Positions 1 to 13,249 of a DNA stretch of 64,000 nt are shown one piece after another. The first letter of the stretch is position 1. The number at the start of each line of letters is the position of its first letter. Location: assembly GCA_017562135.1 (NCBI GenBank), contig QEYB01001046.1:1-64000 (forward strand), given 5' to 3'. This stretch comes from Dipylidium caninum. Its lineage: Eukaryota; Platyhelminthes; Cestoda; Cyclophyllidea; Dipylidiidae. A program made the translations under genes and the position numbers. The notes beneath the pieces were generated by a model that did no database searches, was not told the origin of the DNA, and saw only the letters and a program-made list of their open reading frames with translations.

Positions 1-3000
1 TTCAGTCCAGTCTCGGTGTCCGAATGTATGCCAGGTCAAGTCCGCTTGTGCATGATGCCAGTACACGCAATGAATCGACCCCGGTCTCACCCTGTCACTG
101 CACCGCGCTTGCACACTGCCCACACATTGTATGCCGCCTTTCGAAGGCGCAGGACTACGCCGCCTTGCTACGGGGCGAAAGGGACGTGGAAGTGGTCTCG
201 GAGTGCTGGAGCACGCCCTCTGCGCCCCCTCGATGCGAGACACAACCTGTGCATTCACTTTGCGCCGGTGCACATTGCGTCTAATCGCCACTCCGTCTAT
301 CGTGTGCCACTTGATTACACCGAGAGGCATCCAGACCAGGAGCAGTGAGTCGGGTCGAAGTGAAGACGCAGGTCCGCGCATCTATTCGCCCACTGTTCAG
401 TGTCAAACCATCGATGGGACCACTGAAGTCAACTGCCGATTCTCGCCATGTTTTGCCGAGTCTTCCCGCGGACGCGGTGTTCGGCGCCTACTTAGACAGT
501 GGGCGAGTTGTGTCCAATGTACACGTCTCCACCGGTTGTTAGCCCCTCATTTCTACTGCCGTTATGTCTGCCGGCTTAAAGCTTTTGACCTCTTCTTCCA
601 AGGGATCAAATTTAGATCCCTGGCCGAAACCTACCACGCTCCACAAACCCCTCGGCTCGACTCGGTTGGACGCAGTGCTGAACGCCCGCCTCGTGCACTC
701 TGTGATTGCGCCGTGAGACGTGCAAGGCGAGGATGGAAAGCGCGACAGCGACGAGAGGGTGAGGAGCCCCGTTTTCCGAGAGGGGACTGTGCTTCGCGGA
801 AACCCGTGAAGTCGTGGCTTCCAGTCCGGCACAACGCCGTTGCGACCAGGACAAGCATGGGCTGCATAGGACCCGTGCCCACAGCGTGTTGCTTTCCCTC
901 TTGCACTAGACTCATAATGAGTCTACAACCACATGACGTGCACGACTGTCAACCGCGCCTAGACCCGGATATCCGTGTCAGCGCTTCGTCGGCGACAAAG
1001 TCTACGGTCCTACTCGTCATCAATGCCAACTTAACGCCTACGCTTACCTCTGCGTCGGCATCGCAGCACCAGTGGAGTCCTCTCAGTGACGCCGGTTGGG
1101 CGCATTGTGGTGTCGAAGGCAGCAGAGCTCCCAGTCTCGGTGTCCGATTGCAGTCAAGTCCGTGTGATGATGAGCTACAGCACTCCATGACCGGCTGCGC
1201 TCACCTGTCACATAGCCACCGGCTTGCACACTGCCCCCCGTGTATGCCGCCTTCGAAGGCGCAGACTACGCCGCCTTGCTACAGGACGCCGCCGATCAGG
1301 GACGTGGAAAGTAGTACAGACCCGGGTCCGCGCCCCAGCCGCTCGACCTATGATCGAGTCCGTTAACTCATATTTTATGAATTCTGACTTCGACGGCATC
1401 TACGTTGTGCGCGCAGTCGCCCCATTCTGCCTCCAGAGGTGACATTGCGTCTAGTCGCCAAAACGGTGTGCCACTGTCAACGAGGCGACAAGGCAGATCA
1501 CGATTCAGTGTGTCGGCCTTCGACAGATACACAGGGCTGCTCTTATGTCGCCCACATATACAGGTGTCAAGAGCTCGGCTCAGTCGCCCGTGAAGTCAAC
1601 TGCCGTCTGCGGCCCATTGCTCTCCGAGTCTCCCGGCGACGGTGTCGGCGACCCCTCTCGACAGTGGCGATTTGTGTTCAATGTACAGTCCTCACCGGTT
1701 GTAGCATCCCTTAACCATTCTTTACTGCCGGTCGTATGTCCTTGCTGCACCCGAGGACGGCACTCGGTGAGGCGGTTTGTCCATAGAGCGCCAGAAGGCG
1801 CTCGTGTGTACCTCGTGATCTTCGGCCTTGGGAGACGAGCAAGGCACAGAGGTATGGGAAACGCCGACAGCGACGAAGGTGAGGAGCCTCCGGATTTCCG
1901 AGCAGGACTGTGCTGCGCGGAAGACCGTGAAAGTCGTGCGCTGCCCAGTCCGGCACAACGCGCCGACCAGGACTCGGGGCGTGTGCTCGCTGTGCGTGCT
2001 TCTCTCTCGCGAGACTCAGCTTCAACCTAAATGACGAGTGCACCGCACTGCGATGCACAGCTGTATCTTCTATCCGTGATTTCTCGGCCCTTTCCTCGCT
2101 TCGCCCGACCAAAGCTCTTTATTCTATTATGCCTACGACCTTAATCGCCTACGCCCTACCTTCTGTCGTCTCGCTGCAGGGCACATGTCAGCACACCAGT
2201 TGGGATCCATCTCATAGTGACTGCGCCAGGGCTCGAGGCACATGTAGGTGTCGAAGTCGGCAAGAGCTCCAGTCTCGCCGTGTCCGATGCAGTCAAGTCG
2301 TTGTTGATTGATGAGTACAGCATCAATGACCGGCTTCACCTGTCCACTGCACCGCGCTTGCACACTGCCCCCGTGTCATGCTGCCTCGAAGCGCAGTACT
2401 ACGCCGCGCTCTGCATACGCGCGCGCGTAAGGGACGTCTCGGAGTGTATGGAGTGTTGGGGTAAGCAGCGCCCTCTGCGCCCCCTCGGCGACGCACCAGA
2501 GTGTGAACATTGCGTCTATCAGCCGGTTCACTGTCACCTAGGGCATCCAGACAGAGGCAGTGGTGCTCGGGTCTCGACAGCTGGAGCACAGTGCGCGAGT
2601 CTATGTCGAGCCCCACACATACCAGTATACCAAAACTCTTTACACATATCCAAACTGCCTCTCGCCCGAGTGTGTTGCCTGGTCTCGCGCCGCATATCGG
2701 CGCCCCTGTCGACAGTGGCGAGTTGTGTGCTCACTCTACGTCTTCTCACACGTGTTTAAGCCTCAGCTCTCGCGCTGCCCTAAGATTTACGAAAAACGGG
2801 TCAGCCCTAACCGTTAGCACCCTCATTTCTACTGCCGTTATGTCTTGGCCCCCGGCTCGACTTCGGTTGGAGCGTGCTGACGGGCCTCGTGTCCACTTGT
2901 GATGCGGCCTGTTGAGGACGAGCAAGGCGAGGATGGAAAAGCGTCGACAGGACGAGAGGTGAGGAGCCCGTTTCCGAGAGGGACTGTTTGCCTCGCGGAA

Positions 3001-6000
3001 ACCCGTGAAAGTCGTGGCTTGGCCAGTCCGGCACAACCGCGTGACGAACCAGGAAGGCGGGTTGCGTGGACCGTGCCCCACCAGTGCGTTGCTTCTCTTG
3101 CGAGAACTTCAGGTCACACCAATGACGTGCACGCTGGAGTGCCAGACCCAATCGCGTTCTGCGCCTTTCGTCCGCGACAAGTCTACGTCTACGTCTATGC
3201 CTACGCTTACGCCTACGCCTACCTCTTGCGTCGGCATCAGCAGCACAGTTGGAGTCCTCTCAAGTGACGGCCGGTTGAGGGCGCTGTGGTGTCGAAAGGC
3301 AGGCAAGCTCCCAGTCTCGGTGTCCGAATGCAGTCAAGTCCGTTGTGATGATGAGCTACAGCATCAATGACCGGCTCACCTGTCACTGCACCGCGCTTGC
3401 ACCCACTGCCCCCGTGTAATGGCCGCCTTCGAAGGCCCAGACTACGCCGCCTTGCTACTGGGGCGCGGAAGGGGACGTGGAAGTGGTTACAGACCGGTAG
3501 TTGTGAGCAGCGCCCTCTGCGCCCCCTCGGCGACGCACCAGAGAGTGAACATTGCGTCTATCGCCGGTGCCACTGTCACCGAGGGCATCCAGACAGAGGC
3601 AGTGAGTCGGGTCGACAGTGAGACGCAGGTCGCGCATCTATTCGCCCACTGTCATCAGTGTCAAACCTCGGACCACTGAAGTTCAACTGCCGTCTCGCCA
3701 GTGTTTGCCGAGTCTCCGCGACGGGTGTCGGCGCCCCTGTCGACAGTGGCGAGTTGTGTGCCAATGTACACGTCTCCACCGGTTGTTTAGCACCCTCATT
3801 TCTACTGCCGTTATGTACTCGCGCACCCGGTCGACTCGGTTGGAGCGTGCTGGACGAGGCCTCGGTCACTTTGCTGATGCGGCCGTGGAGACGAGCAAGG
3901 CGAGGATGGAAAGCGCGACAGCGACGAGAGGTGAGGAGCCCGTTTCCGAGAGGACTGTGCTCGCGGAAACCCGTGAAGTCGTGGCTGCCAGTCCGGCACA
4001 ACCGCGTGCGACCAGGGAAGCGGGGCGTGGACCGTGCCCACAGTGCGTTGCTTCTCTTGCGAGACTCAGGTCACACCAATGACGGTGCACGCTTGAGTGC
4101 CAGACCCAATCCGTGTCTGCGCCTTCGTCCGCGACAAGTCTACGTCTATCTTGCCTACGCCTTACGCCTACTACTCTGCGTCGGCATTCAGCAGCACAGT
4201 GGAGTCCTCTCAATGACGCCGCGTTGAGGCGCATGTTGGTGTCGAAGCGGCAGAGCTCCCAGTTCCTACGGTGTCCGATGCAGCACAAGGTCCGTTGTGA
4301 TTGATGAGTACAGCTCACCATATCAATGACCGGCTCAACTGTCACTGACAGTGGAGTCCTCTTCAACACTGACCCCGGTGTGATGCCGACTGTCGGTGTC
4401 GAAGGACACAGCCTTGCTAGTCTCGACGTGCCGAGGAAGGTTCCGACCGTGATAGTCACTGCGGTTGGAGCTACCATCGCCCGGACTCGGCAGCCGACTT
4501 GTCCCACCACGCTAGAGCACACTGCATGCGCGCGTCTCAGGCGCCATCGCGTCCAGCTACGTCACCCTAGGCTGCTAGACAGAAAGGACAGGTGTGAGCG
4601 TGGTCGTAGTGATCTCACCGACGTCAGTACAACTTCGTGGAGCAGCGCCCTTCTGCGCATCTTCCCCGCCCACTGTCAGTGTCGGCCGACCTCGGGACCC
4701 AGAGAGCAACACTGCCGTCGCCTAGGAGTGTCTCGCTCTGTATAGGTCTTATGCTGTATGATCACCCCGCCCTTATATGCACGTGTGCCACGAAATTGCA
4801 TTGAGTGCGATATGAATAGTACACGACAGTCCATGCCTCCCGTACGGAGGACCGAGTCTCCGCGACGGATAGACGAGAGCGCAGGTCGAGCGTGCCCATT
4901 GCGTAGGACAGGTCGTCCCTCTTATCTACAGAGCCAGTGAGACGCAGGTCGCGCATCTATTCGCCACTGTCAGTGTCAAACCTCGACCACTGAAGTCAAC
5001 TGCCGTCTTCGCCAGTGTTTGCCGAGTCTCCGCGACGGGTGTCGGCGCCCCTGTCGACAGTGGCGAGTTGTGTCCAATGTACACGTCTCCACCGGTTGTT
5101 AGCACCCTCATTTCTACTGCCGTTATGTCTGCGCACCCGGTCGACTCGGTTGGAGCGTGCTGGACGAGGCCTCGTGTCACTTGTGATGCGGCCGTGGAGA
5201 CGTGCAAGGCGAGGATGGAAAGCGCGACAGCGACGAGAGGTGAGGAGCCCGTTTCCGAGAGGACTGTGCTCGCGGAAACCCGTGAAGTCGTGGCTGCCAG
5301 TCCGGCACAACCGCGTGCACCAGGGAAGCGGGTGCGTGGACCGTGCCCACAGTGCGTTGCTTCTCTTGCGAGACTCAGGTCACACCAATGACGGTGCACG
5401 CTGAGTGCCAGACCCAATCCGTGTCTGCGCCTTCGTCCGCGACAAAGTCTACGTCTACGTCTATGCTACGCTTACGCCTACGCCTACCTCTGCGTCGGCA
5501 TCAGCAGCACCAGTGGAGTCCTCTCAAGTGACGCCGGTTGAGGCGCATGTGGTGTCGAAGGCAGCAGAGCTCCCAGTCTCGGTGTCCGATGCAGTCAAGT
5601 CCGTTGTGATGATGAGTACAGCATCAATGACCGGCTCACCTGTCACTGCACCGCGCTTGCACACTGCCCCCGTGTATGCCGCCTTCGAAGGCGCAGACTA
5701 CGCCGCCTTGCTACGGGCGCGAAGGGACGTGGAAGTGGTTACAGACCGGAGTGTGGAGCAGCGCCCTCTGCGCCCCCTCGGCGACGCACCAGAGGTGAAC
5801 ATTGCGTCTATCGCCGGTGCCACTGTCACCGAGGGCATCCAGACAGAGGCAGTGAGTCGGGTCGACAGTGAGACGCAGGGTCGCGCATCTATTCGCCCAC
5901 TGTCAGTGTCAAACCTCGAGACCACTGAAGTCAACTGCCGTCTCGCCAGTGTTTGCCGAGTCTCCGCGACGGGTGTCGGCGCCCCTGTCGACAGTGGCGA

Positions 6001-9000
6001 GTTGTGTGCCAATGTACACGTCTCCACCGGTTGTTAGCACCCTCATTTCTACTGCCGTTATGTCTGCGCACCCGGTCGACTCGGTTTGGAGCGTGCTGGA
6101 CGAGGCCTCGTGTCACTTGTGATGCGGCCGTGGAGACGTGCAAGGCGAGGATGGAAAGCGCGACAGCGACGAGAGGTGAGGAGCCCGTTTCCGAGAGGAC
6201 TGTGCTCGCGGAAACCCGTGAAGTCGTGGCTGCCAGTCCGGCACAACCGCGTGCGACCAGGGAAGCGGGTGCGTGGACCGTGCCCACAGTGCGTTGCTTC
6301 TCTTGCGAGACTCAGGCTCACACCAATGACGGTGCACGCTGAGTGCCAGACCCAATCCGTGTCTGCGCCTTCGTCCGCGACAAAGTCTACGTCTACGTCT
6401 ATGCCTACGCTTACGCCTACGCCTACCTCTGCGTCGGCATCAGCAGCACCAGTGGAGTCCTCTCAAGTGACGCCGGTTGAGGCGCATGTGTGTCGAAGGC
6501 AGCAGAGCTCCCAGTCTCGGTGTCCGATGCAGTCAAGTCCGTTGTGATGATGAGTACAGCATCAATGACCGGCTCACCTGTCACTGCACCGCGCTTGCAC
6601 ACTGCCCCCGTGTATGCCGCCTTCGAAGGCGCAGACTACGCCGCCTTGCTACGGGCGCGAAGGGACGTGGAAGTGGTTACAGACCGGAGTGTGGAGCAGC
6701 GCCCTCTGCGCCCCCTCGGCGACGCACCAGAGCGTGAACATTGCGTCTATCGCCGGTGCCACTGTCACCGAGGGCATCCAGACAGAGGCAGTGAGTCGGG
6801 GTCGACAGTGAGACGCAGGTCGCGCATCTATTCGCCCACTGTCAGTGTCAAACCTCGGGACCACTGAAGTCAACTGCCGTCTCGCCAGTGTTTGCCGAGT
6901 CTCCGCGACGGGTGTCGGCGCCCCTGTCGACAGTGGCGAGTTGTGTGCCAATGTACACGTCTCCACCGGTTGTTAGCACCCTCATTTCTACTGCCGTTAT
7001 GTCTGCGCACCCGGTCGACTCGGTTGGAGCGTGCTGGACGAGGCCTCGTGTCACTTTGTGATGCGGCCGTGGAGACGAGCAAGGCGAGGATGGAAAGCGC
7101 GACAGCGACGAGAGGTGAGGAGCCCGTTTCCGAGAGGACTGTGCTCGCGGAAACCCGTGAAGTCGTGGCTGCCAGTCCGGCACAACCGCGTGCGACCAGG
7201 GAAGCGGGTTGCGTGGACCGTGCCCACAGTGCGTTGCTTCTCTTGCGAGACTCAGGTCACACCAATGACGGTGCACGCTGAGTGCCAGACCCAATCCGTG
7301 TCTGCGCCTTCGTCCGCGACAAAGTCTACGTCTACGTCTATGCCTACGCTTACGCCTACGCCTACCTCTGCGTCGGCATCAGCAGCACCAGTGGAGTCCT
7401 CTCAAGTGACGCCGGTTGAGGCGCATGTGGTGTCGAAGGCAGCAGAGCTCCCAGTCTCGGTGTCCGATGCAGTCAAGTCCGTTGTGATGATGAGTACAGC
7501 ATCAATGACCGGCTCACCTGTCACTGCACCGCGCTTGCACACTGCCCCCGTGTATGCCGCCTTCGAAGGCGCAGACTACGCCCGCCTTGCTACGGGCGCG
7601 AAGGGACGTGGAAGTGGTTACAGACCGGAGTGTGGAGCAGCGCCCTCTGCGCCCCCTCGGCGACGCACCAGAGGTGAACATTGCGTCTATCGCCGGTGCC
7701 ACTGTCACCGAGGGCATCCAGACAGAGGCAGTGAGTCGGCTCGACAGTGAGACGCAGGTCGCGCATCTATTCGCCCACTGTCAGTGTCAAACCTCGAGAC
7801 CACTGAAGTCAACTTGCCGTCTCGCCAGTGTTTGCCGAGTCTCCGCGACGGGTGTCGGCGCCCCTGTCGACAGTGGCGAGTTGTGTGCCAATGTACACGT
7901 CTCCACCGGTTGTTAGCACCCTCATTTCTACTGCCGTTATGTCTGCGCACCCGGTCGACTCGGTTGGAGCGTGCTGGACGAGGCCTCGTGTCACTTGTGA
8001 TGCGGGCCGTGGAGACGAGCAAGGCGAGGATGGAAAGCGCGACAGCGACGAGAGGTGAGGAGCCCGTTTCCGAGAGGACTGTGCTCGCGGAAAAACCCGT
8101 GAAGTCGTGGCTGCCAGTCCGGCACAACCGCGTGCGACCAGGGAAAGCGGGTGCGTGGACCGTGCCCACAGTGCGTTGCTTCTCTTGCGAGACTCAGGTC
8201 ACACCAATGACGGTGCACGCTGAGTGCCAGACCCAATCCGTGTCTGCGCCTTCGTCCGCGACAAAGTCTACGTCTACGTCTATGCCTACGCTTACGCCTA
8301 CGCCTACCTCTGCGTCGGCATCAGCAGCACCAGTGGAGTCCTCTCAAGTGACGCCGGTTGAGGCGCATGTGGTGTCGAAGGCAGCAGAGCTCCCAGTCTC
8401 GGTGTCCGATGCAGTCAAGTCCGTTGTGATGATGAGTACAGCATCAATGACCGGCTCACCTGTCACTGCACCGCGCTTGCACACTGCCCCCGTGTATGCC
8501 GCCTTCGAAGGCGCAGACTACGCCGCCTTGCTACGGGCGCGAAGGGACGTGGAAGTGGTTACCGACCGCAGAGTGGAGCAGCACCTTCTGCACCCCCTCG
8601 GCGACACACCAGAGGTGAACATTGCGTCTATGGCCGGTGCCGGCGCCGGTGCCGCTGTCACCGAGGCCATCCAAACAGAGGCAGTGAGTCGGCTCGACAG
8701 TGAGACGCAGGTCGCGCATCTATTCGCCCACTGTCAGTGTCAAACCTCGAGACCACTGAAGTCAACTGCCGTCTCGCCAGTGTTTGCCGAGTCTCCGCGA
8801 CGGGTGTCGGCGCCCCTGTCGACAGTGGCGAGTTGTGTGCCAATGTACACGTCTCCACCGGTTGTTAGCACCCTCATTTCTACTGCCGTTATGTCTGCGC
8901 ACCCGGTCGACTCGGTTGGAGCGTGCTGGACGAGGCCTCGTGTCACTTGTGATGCGGCCGTGGAGACGTGCAAGGCGAGGATGGAAAGCGCGACAGCGAC

Positions 9001-10440
9001 GAGAGGTGAGGAGCCCGTTTCCGAGAGGACTGTGCTCGCGGAAACCCGTGAAGTCGTGGCTGCCAGTCCGGCACAACCGCGTGCGACCAGGGAAGCGGGT
9101 GCGTGGACCGTGCCCACAGTGCGTTGCTTCTCTTGCGAGACTCAGGTCACACCAATGACGGTGCACGCTGAGTGCCAGACCCAATCCGTGTCTGCGCCTT
9201 CGTCCGCGACAAAGTCTACGTCTACGTCTATGCCTACGCTTACGCCTACGCCTACCTCTGCGTCGGCATCAGCAGCACCAGTGGAGTCCTCTCAAGTGAC
9301 GCCGGTTGAGGCGCATGTGGTGTCGAAGGCAGCAGAGCTCCCAGTCTCGGTGTCCGATGCAGTCAAGTCCGTTGTGATGATGAGTACAGCATCAATGACC
9401 GGCTCACCTGTCACTGCACCGCGCTTGCACACTGCCCCCGTGTATGCCGCCTTCGAAGGCGCAGACTACGCCCGCCTTGCTACGGGCGCGAAGGGACGTG
9501 GAAGTGGTTACAGACCGGAGTGTGGAGCAGCGCCCTCTGCGCCCCCTCGGCGACGCACCAGAGGTGAACATTGCGTCTATCGCCGGTGCCACTGTCACCG
9601 AGGGCATCCAGACAGAGGCAGTGAGTCGGCTCGACAGTGAGACGCAGGTCGCGCATCTATTCGCCCACTGTCAGTGTCAAACCTCGAGACCACTGAAGTC
9701 AACTGCCGTCTCGCCAGTGTTTGCCGAGTCTCCGCGACGGGTGTCGGCGCCCCTGTCGACAGTGGCGAGTTTGTGTGCCAATGTACACGTCTCCACCGGT
9801 TGTTAGCACCCTCATTTCTACTGCCGTTATGTCTGCGCACCCGGTCGACTCGGTTGGAGCGTGCTGGACGAGGCCTCGTGTCACTTGTGATGCGGCCGTG
9901 GAGACGAGCAAGGCGAGGATGGAAAGCGCGACAGCGACGAGAGGTGAGGAGCTCGTTTGCGAGAGGACGGTGCTCGCGGAAACCCGTGAAGTCGTGGCTG
10001 CCAGTCCGCCACAACCGCGCGCCACCAGGGAAGTGGGTTTGGGGACCGTGCCCATGGCGCATTCCTTCTCGTGCGAGACTCAGGTCACACCAATGACGGT
10101 GCACGCTGAGTGCCAGACCCAATCCGTGTCTGCGCCTTGGTCCACGACAAAGTCTACGTCTACGTCTACGTCTACGCTTGTGTCGCCATCAACAGCAGCA
10201 GTGGAGTCTTCTCAAGTGACGCCGGTCGAGGCGCATCTGGTGTCGAAGTCAGCAGAGCTCCCGATCTCGGCGTCCGATGCAGTCAAGTCCGTTGTGATGA
10301 TGAGTACAGCATCAATGACCGGCTCACCTGTCACTGCACCGCGCTTGCACACTGCCCCCGTGTATGCCGCCTTCGAAGGCGCAGACTACGCCGCCTTTGC
10401 TACGGGCGCGAAGGGACGTGGAAGTGGTTACCGACCGCAG
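1..10440 (+). repeat. Tandem array of ~940-bp coding repeat units
   Basis: The segment around 'cacgtctccaccggttgtt' recurs near 521, 3768, 5083, 6017, 6957, 7897, 8848 and 9788, with degraded copies near 1690 and 2740. In the best region (5100-9800) the spacing is 930-951 bp, close to 939 (313 codons). Neighbouring units in 5000-9900 are nearly identical. Units left of 5000 are longer (about 975-1300 bp) because of scattered extra bases, and 4330-4930 is barely alignable. The last unit (about 9940-10440) diverges by substitution and then dissolves into unique sequence. The plus strand is the coding strand: the frame is open across two whole units (about 7800-9471). Confidence 0.95.
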
Positions 10441-13080
10441 AGTGGAGCAGCGCCTTCGGCCGCTCTTTCGGTTCTTTCTCTGCCGATGCTTCTCATCACC
10501 ACATCTATTCGTCCCTTATTTGCCCTTTCTTTTTACGTTCTTCAGTCACTCGTAGTGTTCAAACCTTCGAATCTTCCAAATTTTATTCACATTCCTTCGA
10601 CGGGTCCCTTTCCCAATTTGAACATGTGATTTCATCTAATCATGAATCATCATCATTTATGCGCGTCTCTCCGTCGGCGCCTTTGAAATCTGAGTCTTCC
10701 TCGAGATGTCACTCGACCTGCCTATCACCCATAAACCACCTTCAAGTAGTCTCACTTCAGTCAAGTTTGCCGGGCTTGACAGGCAGCGGTCTCAACCTGA
10801 CCTCTGGCAGCTCGCCTCACTGTTAGTGCGTCTGTTCAGACTAGCCGTCCTGAATTGAGATGCAGTGCTACAATGCCCTGCAAGGTTGTGCCCAGTGAGG
10901 TTGGCAAAAGGGATTCGCGTCGAGACACCTCTGAGCTGAGCTCGGCTTTTTATAATGCGTTACTTGGGCCGCGTTCAGAGGAGCCGCCTCCTTCGCTGTG
11001 TAACAAGTGCCGTAACAACTTAGGAGTCCCAGTCCGCAGCTGCGTTATTCAAGCCGAAGTCAACAAACCATGTGTATCGAGCTTTGTGCAGACCCAGATC
11101 AGTGTGCGACTTTTATTGCCTGTCTTCGACGAAGCGCGTTCTCAAAGCATAACCGATGAAGTGTCGCTCGACTCCCGCCTCGAGCAACAATGTTCGCCTA
11201 TCCATGCGACGCCACCCTCTCTGGCGGGAATGGAAGCGCATTTGGAGGAGGAGAGGTTAAGTCCAATGACATGCGGAGCCCCGCCTTCTGGCGATGAGTG
11301 GCAGGGGAGAACTCCGCATGTGTCCGGTGACTTTGGATCTCGCGACTCCCTCAGCATCAGTCGTTCTATTGAGAAGGTGATGAGATCCAGTGGAACTATG
11401 ACCTCGCGAGTTGTCCGCAGTGCCACGGACCTGGAATCGTCGGATCGAAGTTCTTGTCTCCATGATACGGCGGTTTGCGATGCCGTACTGAGGCCTGCAA
11501 AGGAGAAATCATGCATCCGCAGGAGTATCGCCACCCAAACCACCTGTCCGCCCCTCCAGTCCTCTCTCACCTTCTCCCCATTATCCATAATGTCGGTCCA
11601 CAATGTCGTGGCGAAGAACTCCTGCCAGGTCTCCCTCTTTCCTCTTTCATACAAGGAGGAGCTCGAGGAGTGGAGCCAGGAGTGTGTGGAGGTTGAAAAG
11701 GAAATTGTTCAAGTTGAGAATGATTCACAGGACTTTTCTGACTTAAAGCTTCCATTGTTGATGGACCGAGTGTTTGGAATTTTGTAAGTGCAGCCTTCTC
11801 GTTATTCTTTTAAATGTTATTTCGCGACTACGCCTCCCTCTTTCATTATATATTTTAACGCATTAACTTGGACATTGCTATTTTTCCTCACTTATTTAAC
11901 CTTTTTTCAGCGCCAATGTACCAATAATTGCTTTTTTCTTCGTTTTTTTCTTTAAATAATGCCTTGAATTACATGCGGAGGATAGGGATTTGCAATCTTT
12001 TCTTCCAAAATGCTTTTAACTTAACACATTGTCATATCTGACTTTATTCGGTAATCCAGACGTTTCTTCTCCTACAGTAAAGTGAGGGACGTTTTCCGTC
12101 TTCGCGTACGCCTTTTGGAATACGAACTGTGCGACGACTTCAAGCAACTTCTCACACCTGACTGGCAAAATGTAATAGAAGTGGCTAACCCAAAAACCGG
12201 CGTTTTCACACCCATGTCCATCGCTTTACATCGGAAGTGGGTGCGAATGAGCAACCAACACCCGCATTACGTCGATACGATCAGGGGAAAGAGTCTCACA
12301 TTCGTGAACGCTTTTTCCCTCGGCCATATTCGTTTGTCCTCTCTGCCGTGCCTTCTTGACTCTTCGGGTCCTCTGGTGTTTATTGAAAGAGAATCCCTCG
12401 GCTGGTACGCGGTACGCGGTTATGCATACATTAGAAGTGGAGATGGCAAAAGGATGGCTTTCGACGAGGCCTGGCGTGCTGGTTTCATCCGAAGTACTGT
12501 TGTCGGCACCCGTATCACCGTTTGGGACGATCATCTCTCCACGTGGATTCCTGCCGAGGAGGCGGTGGCCAAAAATATGCTACTGATATCAACGAAGCGA
12601 GAATTTACCGTCTGTAAGGTGAGAAGGAAGGTGTTTCGAGTATCGGCCATTCGGCCTGGCGGCCTGCAGGGCCACTGGCTCCATCCGTTGGAGGCACTTA
12701 CCTACGGCATGTTCCAGTGGCAGGAGGGCAACTTGGCGTACACATGGCTTGCCCAACCGAGGGTAACGCAAACCACCCTGAGCAATGCGATTTTCGTTCC
12801 ACCGACACAAGAATTTATACCCCTCAGTTGGAAGCGTTTTTATGATGCCTGGAAGGAGGGCTGGGTAAAATTGACTCAAGAATCGAATACGGACCTGATC
12901 TCGGTGACAGACTATGAGAATAGGCGAGTAGTTAAGGCTTTTCTGAATTTGGTGGTGAATCCCTTCGAGGTATCGGGACAGGCCACAATCCACGCGTTTG
13001 CCGTTCCCTTGTTCCCAGTCAACGTTTCAGCCTGCGACCGAACGAACCACCGTAATGACAACAATAAAGAGAACAAATAA
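1..13080 (+). CDS. Large tandem-repeat protein, 3' part of gene (frameshifts in this sequence)
   Basis: I do not recognise this family. The repeat part encodes ~313-aa units rich in Ser, Thr, Ala, Val and Pro, including a T/S/P low-complexity stretch, so it is probably disordered. The unique part follows at about 10440-11783. A 294-nt GT-AG intron (11784-12077) leads to the last exon, 12078-13080, stop at 13080; the junction is phase-consistent. The last exon encodes about 334 aa with repeated hydrophobic/aromatic blocks of about 40 aa, faintly like plakin-type repeats (weak). The frame moves by +1 at about 9471 (extra c), 9770 (extra t) and 10395 (extra t), and again between 10430-10540 and 10800-10855. 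All fit single-base insertions. The 5' end lies outside the window. No signal peptide or membrane segment is visible. It could be a real gene with assembly errors (preferred) or a decaying pseudogene; the clean last exon and splice sites favour a live gene. Confidence 0.7.
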
Positions 13081-13249
13081 GGTGAACATAACAAGTAAAC
13101 GTGCATCGTATTATCATCCGTTTAAGCTCGACTACTCTTAAACTGTCTCATTTATCCTCCTCTTCTTCTCATTTGAAATACATTCTTCTCATGTGTCATT
13201 TTCGGCTTCGTTTCTTGCGACAGTTTGCGTGATTGAACCGGTCAATGAC

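Noticed and set aside
131..1366. 411-codon open frame on the plus strand at the left end
   Set aside because: It passes through error-rich repeat units in changing frames relative to the consensus unit, so the translation is a chimera and not a separate gene.
3576..9184. Many 100-200-codon minus-strand open frames in the repeat array
   Set aside because: They recur once per unit as antisense shadows of the conserved plus-strand frame.
5000..10440. Regular repeats considered as a CRISPR array or satellite
   Set aside because: The unit is about 940 bp, coding and without spacers; the organism is an animal, so CRISPR is excluded, and the open frame argues against a plain satellite.
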